In this document: piece by piece, positions 1 to 5,678 of the stretch | How positions within the stretch are numbered: position 1 is the first letter of the stretch | How the letters are laid out: every line of letters begins with the position of its first letter | Source of the DNA: Chlorobiota bacterium | Lineage (GTDB): Bacteria > Bacteroidota > Bacteroidia > Bacteroidales > JAADGE01 | Direction of reading: 5' to 3' | NCBI GenBank assembly: GCA_030592825.1 | Contig: JAUVIG010000263.1 | Location: forward strand, 1 to 5,678 | DNA: 5,678 bases | Notes under the pieces: model-generated | Database searches by the model: none | What the model saw: only the letters and a program-made list of their open reading frames with translations | What the model was told of the DNA's origin: nothing | Made by a program: the position numbers and the translations under genes

Positions 1-88
1 AAGAGGTGCATGGCAACTTTCTTAATTAACTGATTATATGCTCACTAACTTTTTGAACTTTTGCAAGATTAGTTGCCTTGCACCTTTT
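1..88. repeat. Long imperfect inverted repeat at the left edge
   Basis: Bases 1-18 (AAGAGGTGCATGGCAACT) match the reverse complement of bases 71-88 (AGTTGCCTTGCACCTTTT) at 16 of 18 positions. The arms are separated by a 52-base AT-rich spacer. A short extra pairing (TCTT 20-23 with AAGA 65-68) could extend the stem inward. All frames close quickly here, so it is not coding. It could be the 3' structure of a gene to the left, the two ends of a small mobile-element remnant, or a pair of opposed regulatory sites. The left arm starts at base 1, so the element may continue outside the window. The repeat is read directly; its role is unknown. Confidence 0.6.
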
Positions 89-213
89 CGGAGCAGACTC
101 ATAGTTACATTGATAAATTGTTTTATTAATATTTTTCAGTTATAAATATCCAAAAAACGGCACAAATATATTTTATTTTATTTCAAAAATGTTATAAATC
201 CTATTCTTTTATT
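89..213. other. Non-coding AT-rich spacer before the acylase gene
   Basis: This stretch is very AT-rich and has stop codons in all frames. It has no long repeat beyond runs of T and A. Apart from the weak -33-like bases near 189-191 described with the promoter, I see nothing specific in it. Confidence 0.5.
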
Positions 214-221
214 TATTTTTG
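189..221 (+). promoter_or_regulatory. Probable Bacteroidota-type promoter of the acylase gene
   Basis: TATTTTTG at 214-221 fits the Bacteroidota -7 consensus TAnnTTTG exactly. The -33 element is weak: only ATG/TGTT near 189-193 lies at an acceptable distance (about 22 bases), with no clear TTTG. Transcription would start around 226-230, giving a short leader of roughly 15 bases before the ATG at 243. In DNA this AT-rich a chance match to the -7 motif is quite possible. The placement just before the gene is the main support. Confidence 0.45.
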
Positions 222-242
222 AAAAAATTAAAACCGGGTAAA

Positions 243-2636
243 ATGAAAAAATCTGTTAAAATATTGTTTATCATTGGAGTAGTAACAGTTATTATTGTAA
301 TTGTTGCGTTTTTTATTGTCAAATCAATTTCAAAATCGGGTTTGCCTGATTATAATGCTGTTGTTGAGACAAAAGGCTTAAAAGAAGAAGTAAAAGTTTA
401 CAGAGATGAATTCGGCATACCGCATGTTTATGCAAAAAACGAAGAAGATCTATATAAAGTAACCGGTTATATTTCGGCACAAGACCGCATGTGGCAAATG
501 GATTTATTAAGACGAATTACTCAAGGAAGATTATCTGAAATATTCGGAGAAGATATGATCGAATCAGATGTAATTTTAAGATCTTTAAGGATACCGGAAA
601 AATCAGATATGATAATAAAACAGGCAAATCCTGAAGTTATTTTAGCTTTAAAAGCTTTTTCTGAAGGAGTTAATCAATATATTGAAGATTACGCAAAAGA
701 TATGTCTTTTGAATTTACAATTTTGGGTTATAAACCTGAACAATGGAAACCCAAGCATTGCATAAATCTTATCGGATATATGGCTTGGAATTTAGAGACC
801 GGTTGGAGCATGGAATCAGTATTATACAAGTTACAAAATGTGTTAAATGAAGAAAAGTTTAAAGAAATTGTACCTGATCTCGGTTTGCAGAATACAACTG
901 TTTATCCTGAATTTAAGGCAGAACTTGAAGATTCTGCATTGGTATCAGTATTCCAAAAGATAAACAGTATTGCTCCCGAAATATTTAAAGCCAGTAATAA
1001 TTGGGTAGTATCCGGTAAAAAAAGTGTAACCGGTAAGCCGATCTTTGCAAATGATATGCATTTGGGATTGATGATACCCGGCGTTTGGTCTCAAATACAT
1101 CAACATATTGACGGTAAATTAGATGTAACCGGAGTAATTTTACCCGGACAACCATTTGTAATTGCCGGACATAATGAAAATATTGCTTGGGGAATGACAA
1201 ATGTATCAATGGACGGAGCTGATTTTTATATTGAAACAATAAATCCTGAAAATGAAAATCAATACAAATTTAACGGTGAATGGAAAGATATTGAAGTAAG
1301 AAAAGAAATAATTAAAATTAAAGGAGAAGATGAAACTGTTGAAAAAGAAATAAAATTTACTCACAGAGGACCAATTATCAGCGGTTTTAAAAATATTAAG
1401 GATAAATCAATATCAATGCATTGGGTCGGTAACGAATTCAGTGATGAGTTGAGATCCATTTATCTCTTGAACAGGGCAAAAAATTGGGATGAATTCAGAA
1501 ATGCCGTTAAAACGTTTAAAGCCGTCAGCCAAAATATTGCTTATGCAGATATTGAAGGAAATATCGGTTTACAATGTTGTGCCGGCATTCCGATAAGAAA
1601 AACAGCAGGTCATATGTTCTTCCCCGGAGATACAAGCAAATACGAATGGGAAGGTTTTGTTCCTTTTGATTCTTTACCATACACATACAACCCTGAATGC
1701 GGCTATGTTTTTTCAGCAAATAACAAATCAACAGGAGATAATTTTCCTTATTATATCAGTGCATGGTCTGACCTCCAAAACAGAGCAAAAAGAATTGAGC
1801 AAATGTTGACTGAAAAAGAATTATTATCTGTTGAAGATTTTAAAGCAATGCAAAATGATCAAAAAGCTGTTTTAGTTGATGAAATGTTGCCGATTCTAAT
1901 AAAACATATTGAAGAAATGCAAGATTTGAATGATCAAGAAAAAGAAGCATTACAAATTCTGAAAGATTGGGATCATATTTATTCTGAAGATTATATTGCA
2001 CCAACAATCTTTGAATCGTTTTATATCGTTCTCGGAAAAAATATAATGATTGATGAAATGCCGAAAGAATTGTATGAGGAATTCGAGAAAAAGGATTTGT
2101 TTATAAATTATCTTTTCGATAAAATTATAAAAACAGGAGAATCAGTTTTATGCGATGATATCAATACAGATAAGAAGGAGACTTTTGCTGATATGATAAA
2201 AATATCTTTCAAAGAAACCCTGAATAATTTTAAAGAAGAACACGGAAAAAAGATTACAGATACAAAATGGGGAGAACTGCATAAAGTTGCTCTTATACAA
2301 CCTATAGGAAAAAACGGTTTAATGAATTTTTTGTTTAATTTAAACAGAACTTATTCTGTAGGAGGAAGTTATCATACTGTAAGTCCTTATTCCTATGATT
2401 ATCCCATATCATTTATTGCAAATCACGGAGCATCACACAGACATATATACAATACAGCAAATTTTGATGAATCATATTCAATAATACCAACCGGAATTTC
2501 GGGAATCCCTGCAAGTGATCATTATTGTGACCAAACTGAAATGTACATAAACAGCATTTACCACAGTGATTATACAAGTTTTGAAAAAGTGAAAGAAAAA
2601 TCCGTTTACGAGGCTACATTTATCCCTGAAAAATAA
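243..2636 (+). CDS. Penicillin acylase family protein (Ntn hydrolase), membrane-anchored
   Basis: This 797-residue protein is an N-terminal-nucleophile amidohydrolase of the penicillin G acylase / cephalosporin acylase / AHL acylase family. Family members are made as one chain and cut themselves into alpha and beta subunits. Residues 7-27 are one hydrophobic segment after MKK, with no lipobox cysteine, suggesting a periplasmic enzyme held by an uncleaved anchor. The alpha part runs from about 35 to 220 (RDEFGIPHVYA 54-64, SAQDRMWQMDLLRR 78-91). The predicted cut is before Ser251 in KASNNWVVSGK, making Ser251 the nucleophile. Counting from it, His273 is at beta-23. Further motifs are AGHNENIAWGMTN (308-320), QNIAYADIEGNIG (430-442), SANNK (491-495, probable catalytic Asn493) and the C-terminal GISGIPASDHY (751-761). 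An in-frame TTG at 219 would add eight residues. I prefer ATG 243 because the TTG overlaps a promoter-like motif and ATG is the commoner start. The substrate (beta-lactam, acyl-homoserine lactone or another amide) cannot be assigned. Confidence 0.93.
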   Translation: MKKSVKILFIIGVVTVIIVIVAFFIVKSISKSGLPDYNAVVETKGLKEEVKVYRDEFGIPHVYAKNEEDLYKVTGYISAQDRMWQMDLLRRITQGRLSEIFGEDMIESDVILRSLRIPEKSDMIIKQANPEVILALKAFSEGVNQYIEDYAKDMSFEFTILGYKPEQWKPKHCINLIGYMAWNLETGWSMESVLYKLQNVLNEEKFKEIVPDLGLQNTTVYPEFKAELEDSALVSVFQKINSIAPEIFKASNNWVVSGKKSVTGKPIFANDMHLGLMIPGVWSQIHQHIDGKLDVTGVILPGQPFVIAGHNENIAWGMTNVSMDGADFYIETINPENENQYKFNGEWKDIEVRKEIIKIKGEDETVEKEIKFTHRGPIISGFKNIKDKSISMHWVGNEFSDELRSIYLLNRAKNWDEFRNAVKTFKAVSQNIAYADIEGNIGLQCCAGIPIRKTAGHMFFPGDTSKYEWEGFVPFDSLPYTYNPECGYVFSANNKSTGDNFPYYISAWSDLQNRAKRIEQMLTEKELLSVEDFKAMQNDQKAVLVDEMLPILIKHIEEMQDLNDQEKEALQILKDWDHIYSEDYIAPTIFESFYIVLGKNIMIDEMPKELYEEFEKKDLFINYLFDKIIKTGESVLCDDINTDKKETFADMIKISFKETLNNFKEEHGKKITDTKWGELHKVALIQPIGKNGLMNFLFNLNRTYSVGGSYHTVSPYSYDYPISFIANHGASHRHIYNTANFDESYSIIPTGISGIPASDHYCDQTEMYINSIYHSDYTSFEKVKEKSVYEATFIPEK

Positions 2637-2640
2637 TGAG

Positions 2641-2716
2641 ATGTTCATTGTTTCATTGCTTCATTGCTACATTGTTAAAAACAGCCTGCAGGCAGGCAAT
2701 GTAGCAATGAAACAAT
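2641..2716. repeat. Cruciform-forming intergenic repeat, possible bidirectional terminator
   Basis: Two convergent genes meet here. A perfect 15-bp stem pairs 2660-2674 (TTCATTGCTACATTG) with 2697-2711. A second register pairs 2647-2660 with 2703-2716 perfectly over 14 bp. The left arm is itself a tandem run of TTCATTG-like units starting at 2645, 2652, 2660 and, diverged, 2668. The tip holds the palindrome GCCTGCAGGC (2684-2693), and GCCTG/CAGGC (2684-2688 with 2693-2697) can fold as a mini-hairpin. On the minus strand that hairpin is followed by TGTTTTT, so it may end pnp transcripts. It resembles REP-like dispersed intergenic repeats, but copies elsewhere cannot be seen from here. Confidence 0.7.
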
Positions 2717-2728
2717 TTAACAATATAA

Positions 2729-4903
2729 TTATTTATTTCCGTCAATTTCATGATTTTGACCGGATTCTTTATTCTCTTTTCTTTCCGGTTTCGGAAGTAA
2801 AGCTTTTCGTGATAATTTTAATTTTTTGGTTCTCGGATCAACACCTACTAATTTCACCTCAATTTCTTGACCTTCTTTTAATACATCTTCGACTTTATTA
2901 GTTCGTTGATGACTGATTTCTGAAATGTGTAATAATCCGTCTTTTCCGGGTAAAATTTCAACAAAAGCACCAAAAGCTACAATAGTTTTAACCTTTCCTT
3001 GATAAACTTGACCAACTTCCGGAACAGCTGTTATACCTTTAATATAATCTTTTGCTTCCGAAATAGAGTCTTGTGTCGGTCCCATGATAACTACATTTCC
3101 GTATCCGTCAATTTCATCAATAGTAATTGTAGTTCCGGTATTTTTTTGAATTTCTTGAATCATTTTTCCTCCGGGACCTATTACTGTACCTATCAAATCA
3201 GAAGGGATAATAATTGAAGTAATTCCGGGAACATGAGGTTTATACTCTTCTCTCGGTTCAGAAATAGTTTTTAACATTTCACCTAAAACATGGGCTCTGC
3301 CCTCTTTTGCTTGAAGTAATGCTTTAGTTAAAATATCATAAGATAAACCGTCAACTTTAATATCCATCTGGCAAGCAGTAATTCCGTCTTTTGTTCCTGT
3401 TACTTTAAAATCCATATCTCCGAGATGGTCTTCATCACCGAGAATATCTGATAATACAGCATAGTTTCCCTTACTGTCAGTTATCAATCCCATTGCAATA
3501 CCCGAAACAGGTTTTTTAATTTGAACTCCTGTATCCATAAGAGCAAGTATACCGGCACAAACTGTTGCCATAGAAGAAGAACCGTTTGATTCTAAAATAT
3601 CCGAAACAATTCTTATTGTATAAGGATTTTCGTCTTTTTCGGGTAACATGGAAGCAATTGCCCTGTGTGCCAAATTTCCGTGTCCGATTTCTCTCCTTCC
3701 CGTTCCTCTGTATGGTCTTGCATCTCCGGTTGAATACGGCAGAAAGTTATAATGCAACATAAAACTCTCTTTATCTTGTAACAAAGGTCTGTCAATTATT
3801 TGAACATCAAGCGGAGAACCGAGTGTTACACTTGTTAAAGATTGTGTTTCTCCTCTGGTAAACACAGCAGAACCGTGAGCTGACGGCAAATAATCCACCT
3901 CACACCATATATCCCTGATTTCATCTAATTTTCTCCCGTCTAAACGAATACCTTCGTCTAAAACCAGTTTTCTTATTACATCTTTTTCAATTTCATAAAA
4001 GTAATTACCTATTAAATTTTCATTTATCTCTTCATCTTCACTAACTTCCAGACTGTCAATAAATTCCTCTTTAATTGATGTAAACTTTTCTGATCGAATA
4101 TGTTTTGCTAAAGCAGATTTTGCAACATCATATAATTTTGTTCTTACTGCTTTATCTAATTTCTCTCTCAATTCCTCATCACCTTCTTCCTCATGGCAAT
4201 ATTCTCTTTTTACTGTTACACCTTTCTCTTCTGCCATTTCCATTTGAACACTGCAATGTTTTTTAATTTCTTCGTGTCCGAATTTTATGGCTTCAACCAT
4301 TTCTTCTTCAGATATTTCTTTCATATCGCCTTCAACCATCAAAATATTATCAATAGTTGCTGCAACCATAATATCAATATCTGAAATTTCAAGTTCAGAA
4401 ACTGAAGGATTAATTAATAACTCTCCTTCAATTCTTGCAACCCTCACTTCTGAAATAGGTCCGTTAAAAGGTATATCGCTGACAGCCAAAGCAGCAGAAG
4501 CAGCTAAACCGGCTAAAGAATCAGGCATAACTCCCTCTTTATCAGCTGAAAAAAGTTCTACATTCACAAAAGTATCTGCATGATAATCTTTTGGGAATAA
4601 AGGACGTAAAGCACGATCAACTAATCTTGCCACTAATACTTCATCATCAGAAGGTCTTCCTTCTCTTTTTCTGAAACCTCCGGGAATTCTTCCGGCAGCA
4701 GAAAATTTTTCTCTGTAATCTACCGAAAGCGGCATAAAATCAACATGTTGTCGTGCCTCTTTTGCAGAAACTACAGTTGCCAAAAGCATAGTATTTCCTT
4801 GCCTTACAACTACTGACCCATCGGCTTGTTTAGCCAATTTACCGGTTTCAATTGTAATTTCTTTTCCTTTTCCGAATTTTATTGTTTTTGTTATAATATT
4901 CAT
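2729..4903 (-). CDS. pnp: Polyribonucleotide nucleotidyltransferase (PNPase)
   Basis: PNPase degrades RNA 3' to 5' by phosphorolysis, releasing nucleoside diphosphates, and can add tails in reverse. It works as a cytoplasmic trimer, often in RNA-degrading complexes. At 724 residues it has normal family length and every domain in order: first RNase PH domain (about 14-146, with RNA-contacting GGFRKREGRPSD at 75-86), helical linker (about 240-315), and second catalytic RNase PH domain (about 320-540). It ends with a KH domain (561-622, GPGG at 576-579) and an S1 domain (629-698). The active site looks intact: RREIGHG (403-409) and ESNGSSSM (438-445) for phosphate binding, and GDEDHLGD (489-496) with Asp490 and Asp496 matching E. 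coli Asp486 and Asp492. A charged tail of about 25 residues follows S1. The ATG at 4901-4903 has an A-rich leader and no Shine-Dalgarno. No promoter of its own is evident, so expression probably comes by read-through from rpsO. Confidence 0.99.
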   Translation of the reverse strand: MNIITKTIKFGKGKEITIETGKLAKQADGSVVVRQGNTMLLATVVSAKEARQHVDFMPLSVDYREKFSAAGRIPGGFRKREGRPSDDEVLVARLVDRALRPLFPKDYHADTFVNVELFSADKEGVMPDSLAGLAASAALAVSDIPFNGPISEVRVARIEGELLINPSVSELEISDIDIMVAATIDNILMVEGDMKEISEEEMVEAIKFGHEEIKKHCSVQMEMAEEKGVTVKREYCHEEEGDEELREKLDKAVRTKLYDVAKSALAKHIRSEKFTSIKEEFIDSLEVSEDEEINENLIGNYFYEIEKDVIRKLVLDEGIRLDGRKLDEIRDIWCEVDYLPSAHGSAVFTRGETQSLTSVTLGSPLDVQIIDRPLLQDKESFMLHYNFLPYSTGDARPYRGTGRREIGHGNLAHRAIASMLPEKDENPYTIRIVSDILESNGSSSMATVCAGILALMDTGVQIKKPVSGIAMGLITDSKGNYAVLSDILGDEDHLGDMDFKVTGTKDGITACQMDIKVDGLSYDILTKALLQAKEGRAHVLGEMLKTISEPREEYKPHVPGITSIIIPSDLIGTVIGPGGKMIQEIQKNTGTTITIDEIDGYGNVVIMGPTQDSISEAKDYIKGITAVPEVGQVYQGKVKTIVAFGAFVEILPGKDGLLHISEISHQRTNKVEDVLKEGQEIEVKLVGVDPRTKKLKLSRKALLPKPERKENKESGQNHEIDGNK

Positions 4904-4933
4904 GTTTTTTAATATTTCTTATAATTATTCAAT

Positions 4934-4964
4934 AAAAAAAGGCATATAAATTATGCCTTTTTTT
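4934..4964 (-). terminator. Intercistronic hairpin between rpsO and pnp (intrinsic terminator/attenuator)
   Basis: A perfect 13-bp inverted repeat, AAAAAAAGGCATA at 4934-4946 and its complement at 4952-4964, encloses a 5-base loop. On the minus strand it begins 12 bases after the rpsO stop and ends in seven U residues, the form of an intrinsic terminator. The A and T runs make it symmetrical, so it could work in either direction. It ends 30 bases before the pnp start. E. coli likewise has a terminator and an RNase III-cut hairpin in its rpsO-pnp interval, used for PNPase autocontrol. Whether this one is cut or only terminates is inference. Confidence 0.85.
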
Positions 4965-4976
4965 ATCAAGGTTTGA

Positions 4977-5246
4977 CTACTTACGCAGTCCGAGAGTTTT
5001 TATCAGAGAACGATATCTTTCGATATCACTGTCCTGTAAATATTTAAGTAACTTTTTTCGTTTCCCTACCAATTTAATTAACGATCTTCTTGTATGATGA
5101 TCTTTTTTGTTTTTTATAAGATGCTCATTCAAGTGCGTAATACGGTGGGAAAATAATGCTACTTGGCTCTCAACCGAACCGGTGTCACTATTAGACTTTC
5201 CGTACTTTTGAAAAATTTCTTGTTTTTTTTCTGCGTCTAAATACAT
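4977..5246 (-). CDS. rpsO: 30S ribosomal protein S15
   Basis: S15 is a primary 16S rRNA-binding protein that organises the platform of the 30S subunit and contributes to bridges with 50S. The protein is 89 residues, exactly the usual length, and collinear with E. coli S15. The signatures are intact: DTGS (21-24), QVAL (28-31), HL (38-39), KKDHHTRR (47-54) at the rRNA junction contact, GKRKKLLKYL (61-70), RY (77-78) and the C-terminal LGLRK (85-89). The N-terminus MYLDAEKKQEIF is typical of Bacteroidota S15. It is the first gene of the rpsO-pnp pair, 73 bases ahead of pnp, with a strong promoter just upstream. The short leader (about 25 bases) leaves little room for the pseudoknot autocontrol known from E. 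coli. Confidence 0.99.
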   Translation of the reverse strand: MYLDAEKKQEIFQKYGKSNSDTGSVESQVALFSHRITHLNEHLIKNKKDHHTRRSLIKLVGKRKKLLKYLQDSDIERYRSLIKTLGLRK

Positions 5247-5278
5247 ATTTATTAAGTATTATGTTTAAAATTAATCGA

Positions 5279-5309
5279 CAAATTTACTTCTTTTTTTTAG
5301 ATTACAAAA
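5279..5309 (-). promoter_or_regulatory. Bacteroidota-type promoter of rpsO(-pnp)
   Basis: Read on the minus strand, TTTTG (5305-5309) is followed by an 18-base spacer and then TAAATTTG (5279-5286) with T next. This fits the phylum consensus TTTG - 17 to 23 bases - TAnnTTTG exactly. Transcription would begin near 5270-5273, leaving a leader of about 25 bases before the rpsO ATG (5244-5246). It is the best promoter in the window and the only exact match I found upstream of the rpsO-pnp pair. Confidence 0.8.
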
Positions 5310-5311
5310 TC

Positions 5312-5342
5312 TTGTTTATAAAACTTAATAAAATAAACTTTG
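5312..5342 (+). promoter_or_regulatory. Possible divergent promoter, near consensus
   Basis: TTG at 5312-5314 is followed after 19 bases by TAAACTTTG (5334-5342). This is the TAnnTTTG motif with one extra base in the gap. It faces away from rpsO, and transcription would start close to 5349. The extra base weakens the match, and AT-rich DNA gives such motifs by chance. Confidence 0.3.
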
Positions 5343-5350
5343 TAAAAAAA

Positions 5351-5406
5351 ATGAAGACTTCCAAAAACCGGCATCTCACGAAGCAGGTGGGCTTATGTTA
5401 GGAAGT
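5351..5406 (+). ncRNA. Candidate structured RNA or leader with a 16-codon frame
   Basis: This patch is richer in G and C than the DNA around it. As RNA it can fold into a closing stem ACUUCC/GGAAGU (5357-5362 with 5401-5406). Inside that is GGCAU/AUGUU (5370-5374 with 5395-5399, two G-U pairs), a CUU bulge, then CUCAC/GUGGG (5375-5379 with 5387-5391) capped by a GAAGCAG loop. The same bases hold an ATG after seven or more A residues, opening MKTSKNRHLTKQVGLC and ending in TAG at 5399-5401. It may be a small RNA, a leader peptide, or the start of a decayed gene. I do not recognise the family, and both readings rest on the sequence alone. Confidence 0.25.
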
Positions 5407-5579
5407 ATGGTTAAGAAAAAACATTATTAATAATGAATTAAATCAAATCCTTGATGTACCAAAACGAAGATTGGAAGAAATGTTTTGCACTTAAAAAGAC
5501 AAGATATGTATTCGAATAATATGCCGATATTCAGAATAAATATCTGAAAAAATCAGCATATAAAAAGCAGAACATCTAA
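5402..5579 (+). pseudogene. Possible decayed coding remnant, unknown product
   Basis: Several short frames here read like protein but are broken. The frame of the 5351 ATG stays open after its TAG, from 5402 to a TAA at 5492-5494 (EVWLRKN...ILDVPKRRLEEMF). A second frame starts at ATG 5454 (MYQNEDWKKCFALKK...), meets a TAA at 5517-5519, then runs on through YADIQNKYLKKSAYKKQN to a TAA at 5577-5579. One stop and one frame change would join much of this, as expected of an eroded gene. Lysine-rich readings also arise by chance in A-rich DNA, so the call is weak. The family is not recognised. Confidence 0.2.
5422..5435. repeat. Perfect 14-base palindrome
   Basis: CATTATTAATAATG is identical to its own reverse complement. 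It could be a dimeric regulator site, but it is wholly AT apart from its end bases, and nothing else supports a role. Confidence 0.4.
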
Positions 5580-5582
5580 TTC

Positions 5583-5634
5583 AAAAAAAAAATCCCCTTT
5601 ATTTCTTCCAAACAAGAATATTAAGGGGAATTTT
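5583..5634 (-). terminator. Intrinsic terminator for a minus-strand transcript from the right
   Basis: CCCCTT (5594-5599) pairs with AAGGGG (5623-5628). The stem extends inward through TTCTT/AAGAA (5603-5607 with 5614-5618) around a CCAAAC loop, with a mismatch and a bulge, and outward through A/T pairs. On the minus strand it ends in a run of ten U residues (5583-5592), a classical terminator tail. The plus-strand tail (AATTTT) is weaker. It most likely ends a gene lying right of the window and insulates rpsO from it. It could also end a plus-strand transcript from the 5351 region. Confidence 0.65.
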
Positions 5635-5678
5635 GTTGCACTACACTTAATGACCTACAATACTAATTAAATTCATCG
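5635..5678. other. Right-edge sequence, no gene callable
   Basis: All minus-strand frames entering from the right edge close within about ten codons, for example one reading MNLISIVGH to a TAA. One of them could be the very end of a minus-strand gene that uses the terminator at 5583-5634, but too little is present to say which. Confidence 0.3.

Noticed and set aside
985..1239. 84-codon open frame on the minus strand
   Set aside because: It lies wholly inside the acylase gene, opposite strand, with no recognisable motif. It is a by-product of the real reading frame.
1525..1731. 68-codon open frame on the minus strand
   Set aside because: It is antisense to a well-conserved part of the acylase beta subunit and has no protein-like features.
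2641..2901. 86-codon open frame on the plus strand just after the acylase
   Set aside because: It translates the inverted repeat and then runs antisense through the pnp 3' end. Its composition is not protein-like.
2999..3217. 72-codon plus-strand open frame opposite pnp
   Set aside because: It is antisense to the KH/S1 part of a clearly functional PNPase.
3613..3795. 60-codon minus-strand open frame inside pnp
   Set aside because: It is an alternate frame within the catalytic domain of pnp, with no start context or homology signal.
4193..4583. Two overlapping plus-strand open frames (63 and 98 codons) opposite pnp
   Set aside because: The Ser/Ile/Phe-rich translations are what antisense reading of Glu- and Lys-rich coding DNA gives. 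They are not genes.
2946..4903. PNPase variations such as GGFRKREGRPSD instead of the E. coli GGFFRREGRPSE
   Set aside because: These are conservative changes expected across phyla. All catalytic positions I can check are intact, so nothing suggests altered function.
5442..5579. Reading through the in-frame TAA at 5517 as recoding (stop suppression)
   Set aside because: Nothing supports recoding, and the other genes here use TAA and TAG as ordinary stops. A decayed or chance frame is simpler.

Overview
The window is AT-rich DNA from a member of the Bacteroidota. Three things suggest this: a near-perfect Bacteroidota-type promoter (TTTG, 18-base spacer, TAnnTTTG) before rpsO; A-rich leaders without Shine-Dalgarno sequences before all three genes; and an S15 protein with the N-terminus typical of that phylum. 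Species-level placement is not possible from these genes.

Layout. Positions 1-242 hold no gene. They contain a long imperfect inverted repeat (1-88) and a probable promoter at 214-221. Positions 243-2636 (+) encode a membrane-anchored, self-processing penicillin-acylase-family amidohydrolase (Ntn hydrolase). Positions 2637-2728 separate two convergent genes and carry a strong cruciform built from TTCATTG-type repeats around a GC-rich palindrome. On the minus strand, pnp (2729-4903, polynucleotide phosphorylase) lies downstream of rpsO (4977-5246, ribosomal protein S15). A perfect 13-bp hairpin flanked by A and T runs lies between them. Positions 5247-5678 hold no intact gene. They contain the rpsO promoter, a possible divergent promoter, a small structured region with short broken reading frames, and a terminator for something entering from the right on the minus strand.

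Function. rpsO-pnp is the ancient conserved pair also found in E. coli. It links a 30S ribosomal protein to the main 3'-5' phosphorolytic exoribonuclease, with an intercistronic hairpin that probably limits read-through into pnp. The acylase is an independent convergent gene; its substrate cannot be told from sequence.

The window is mostly ordinary housekeeping DNA, and I see no convincing new multi-gene system. The parts most worth a second look are the non-coding ones: the small + strand locus at about 5312-5580, the cruciform repeat at 2641-2716, the edge inverted repeat at 1-88, and the promoter/start conflict at the acylase gene.
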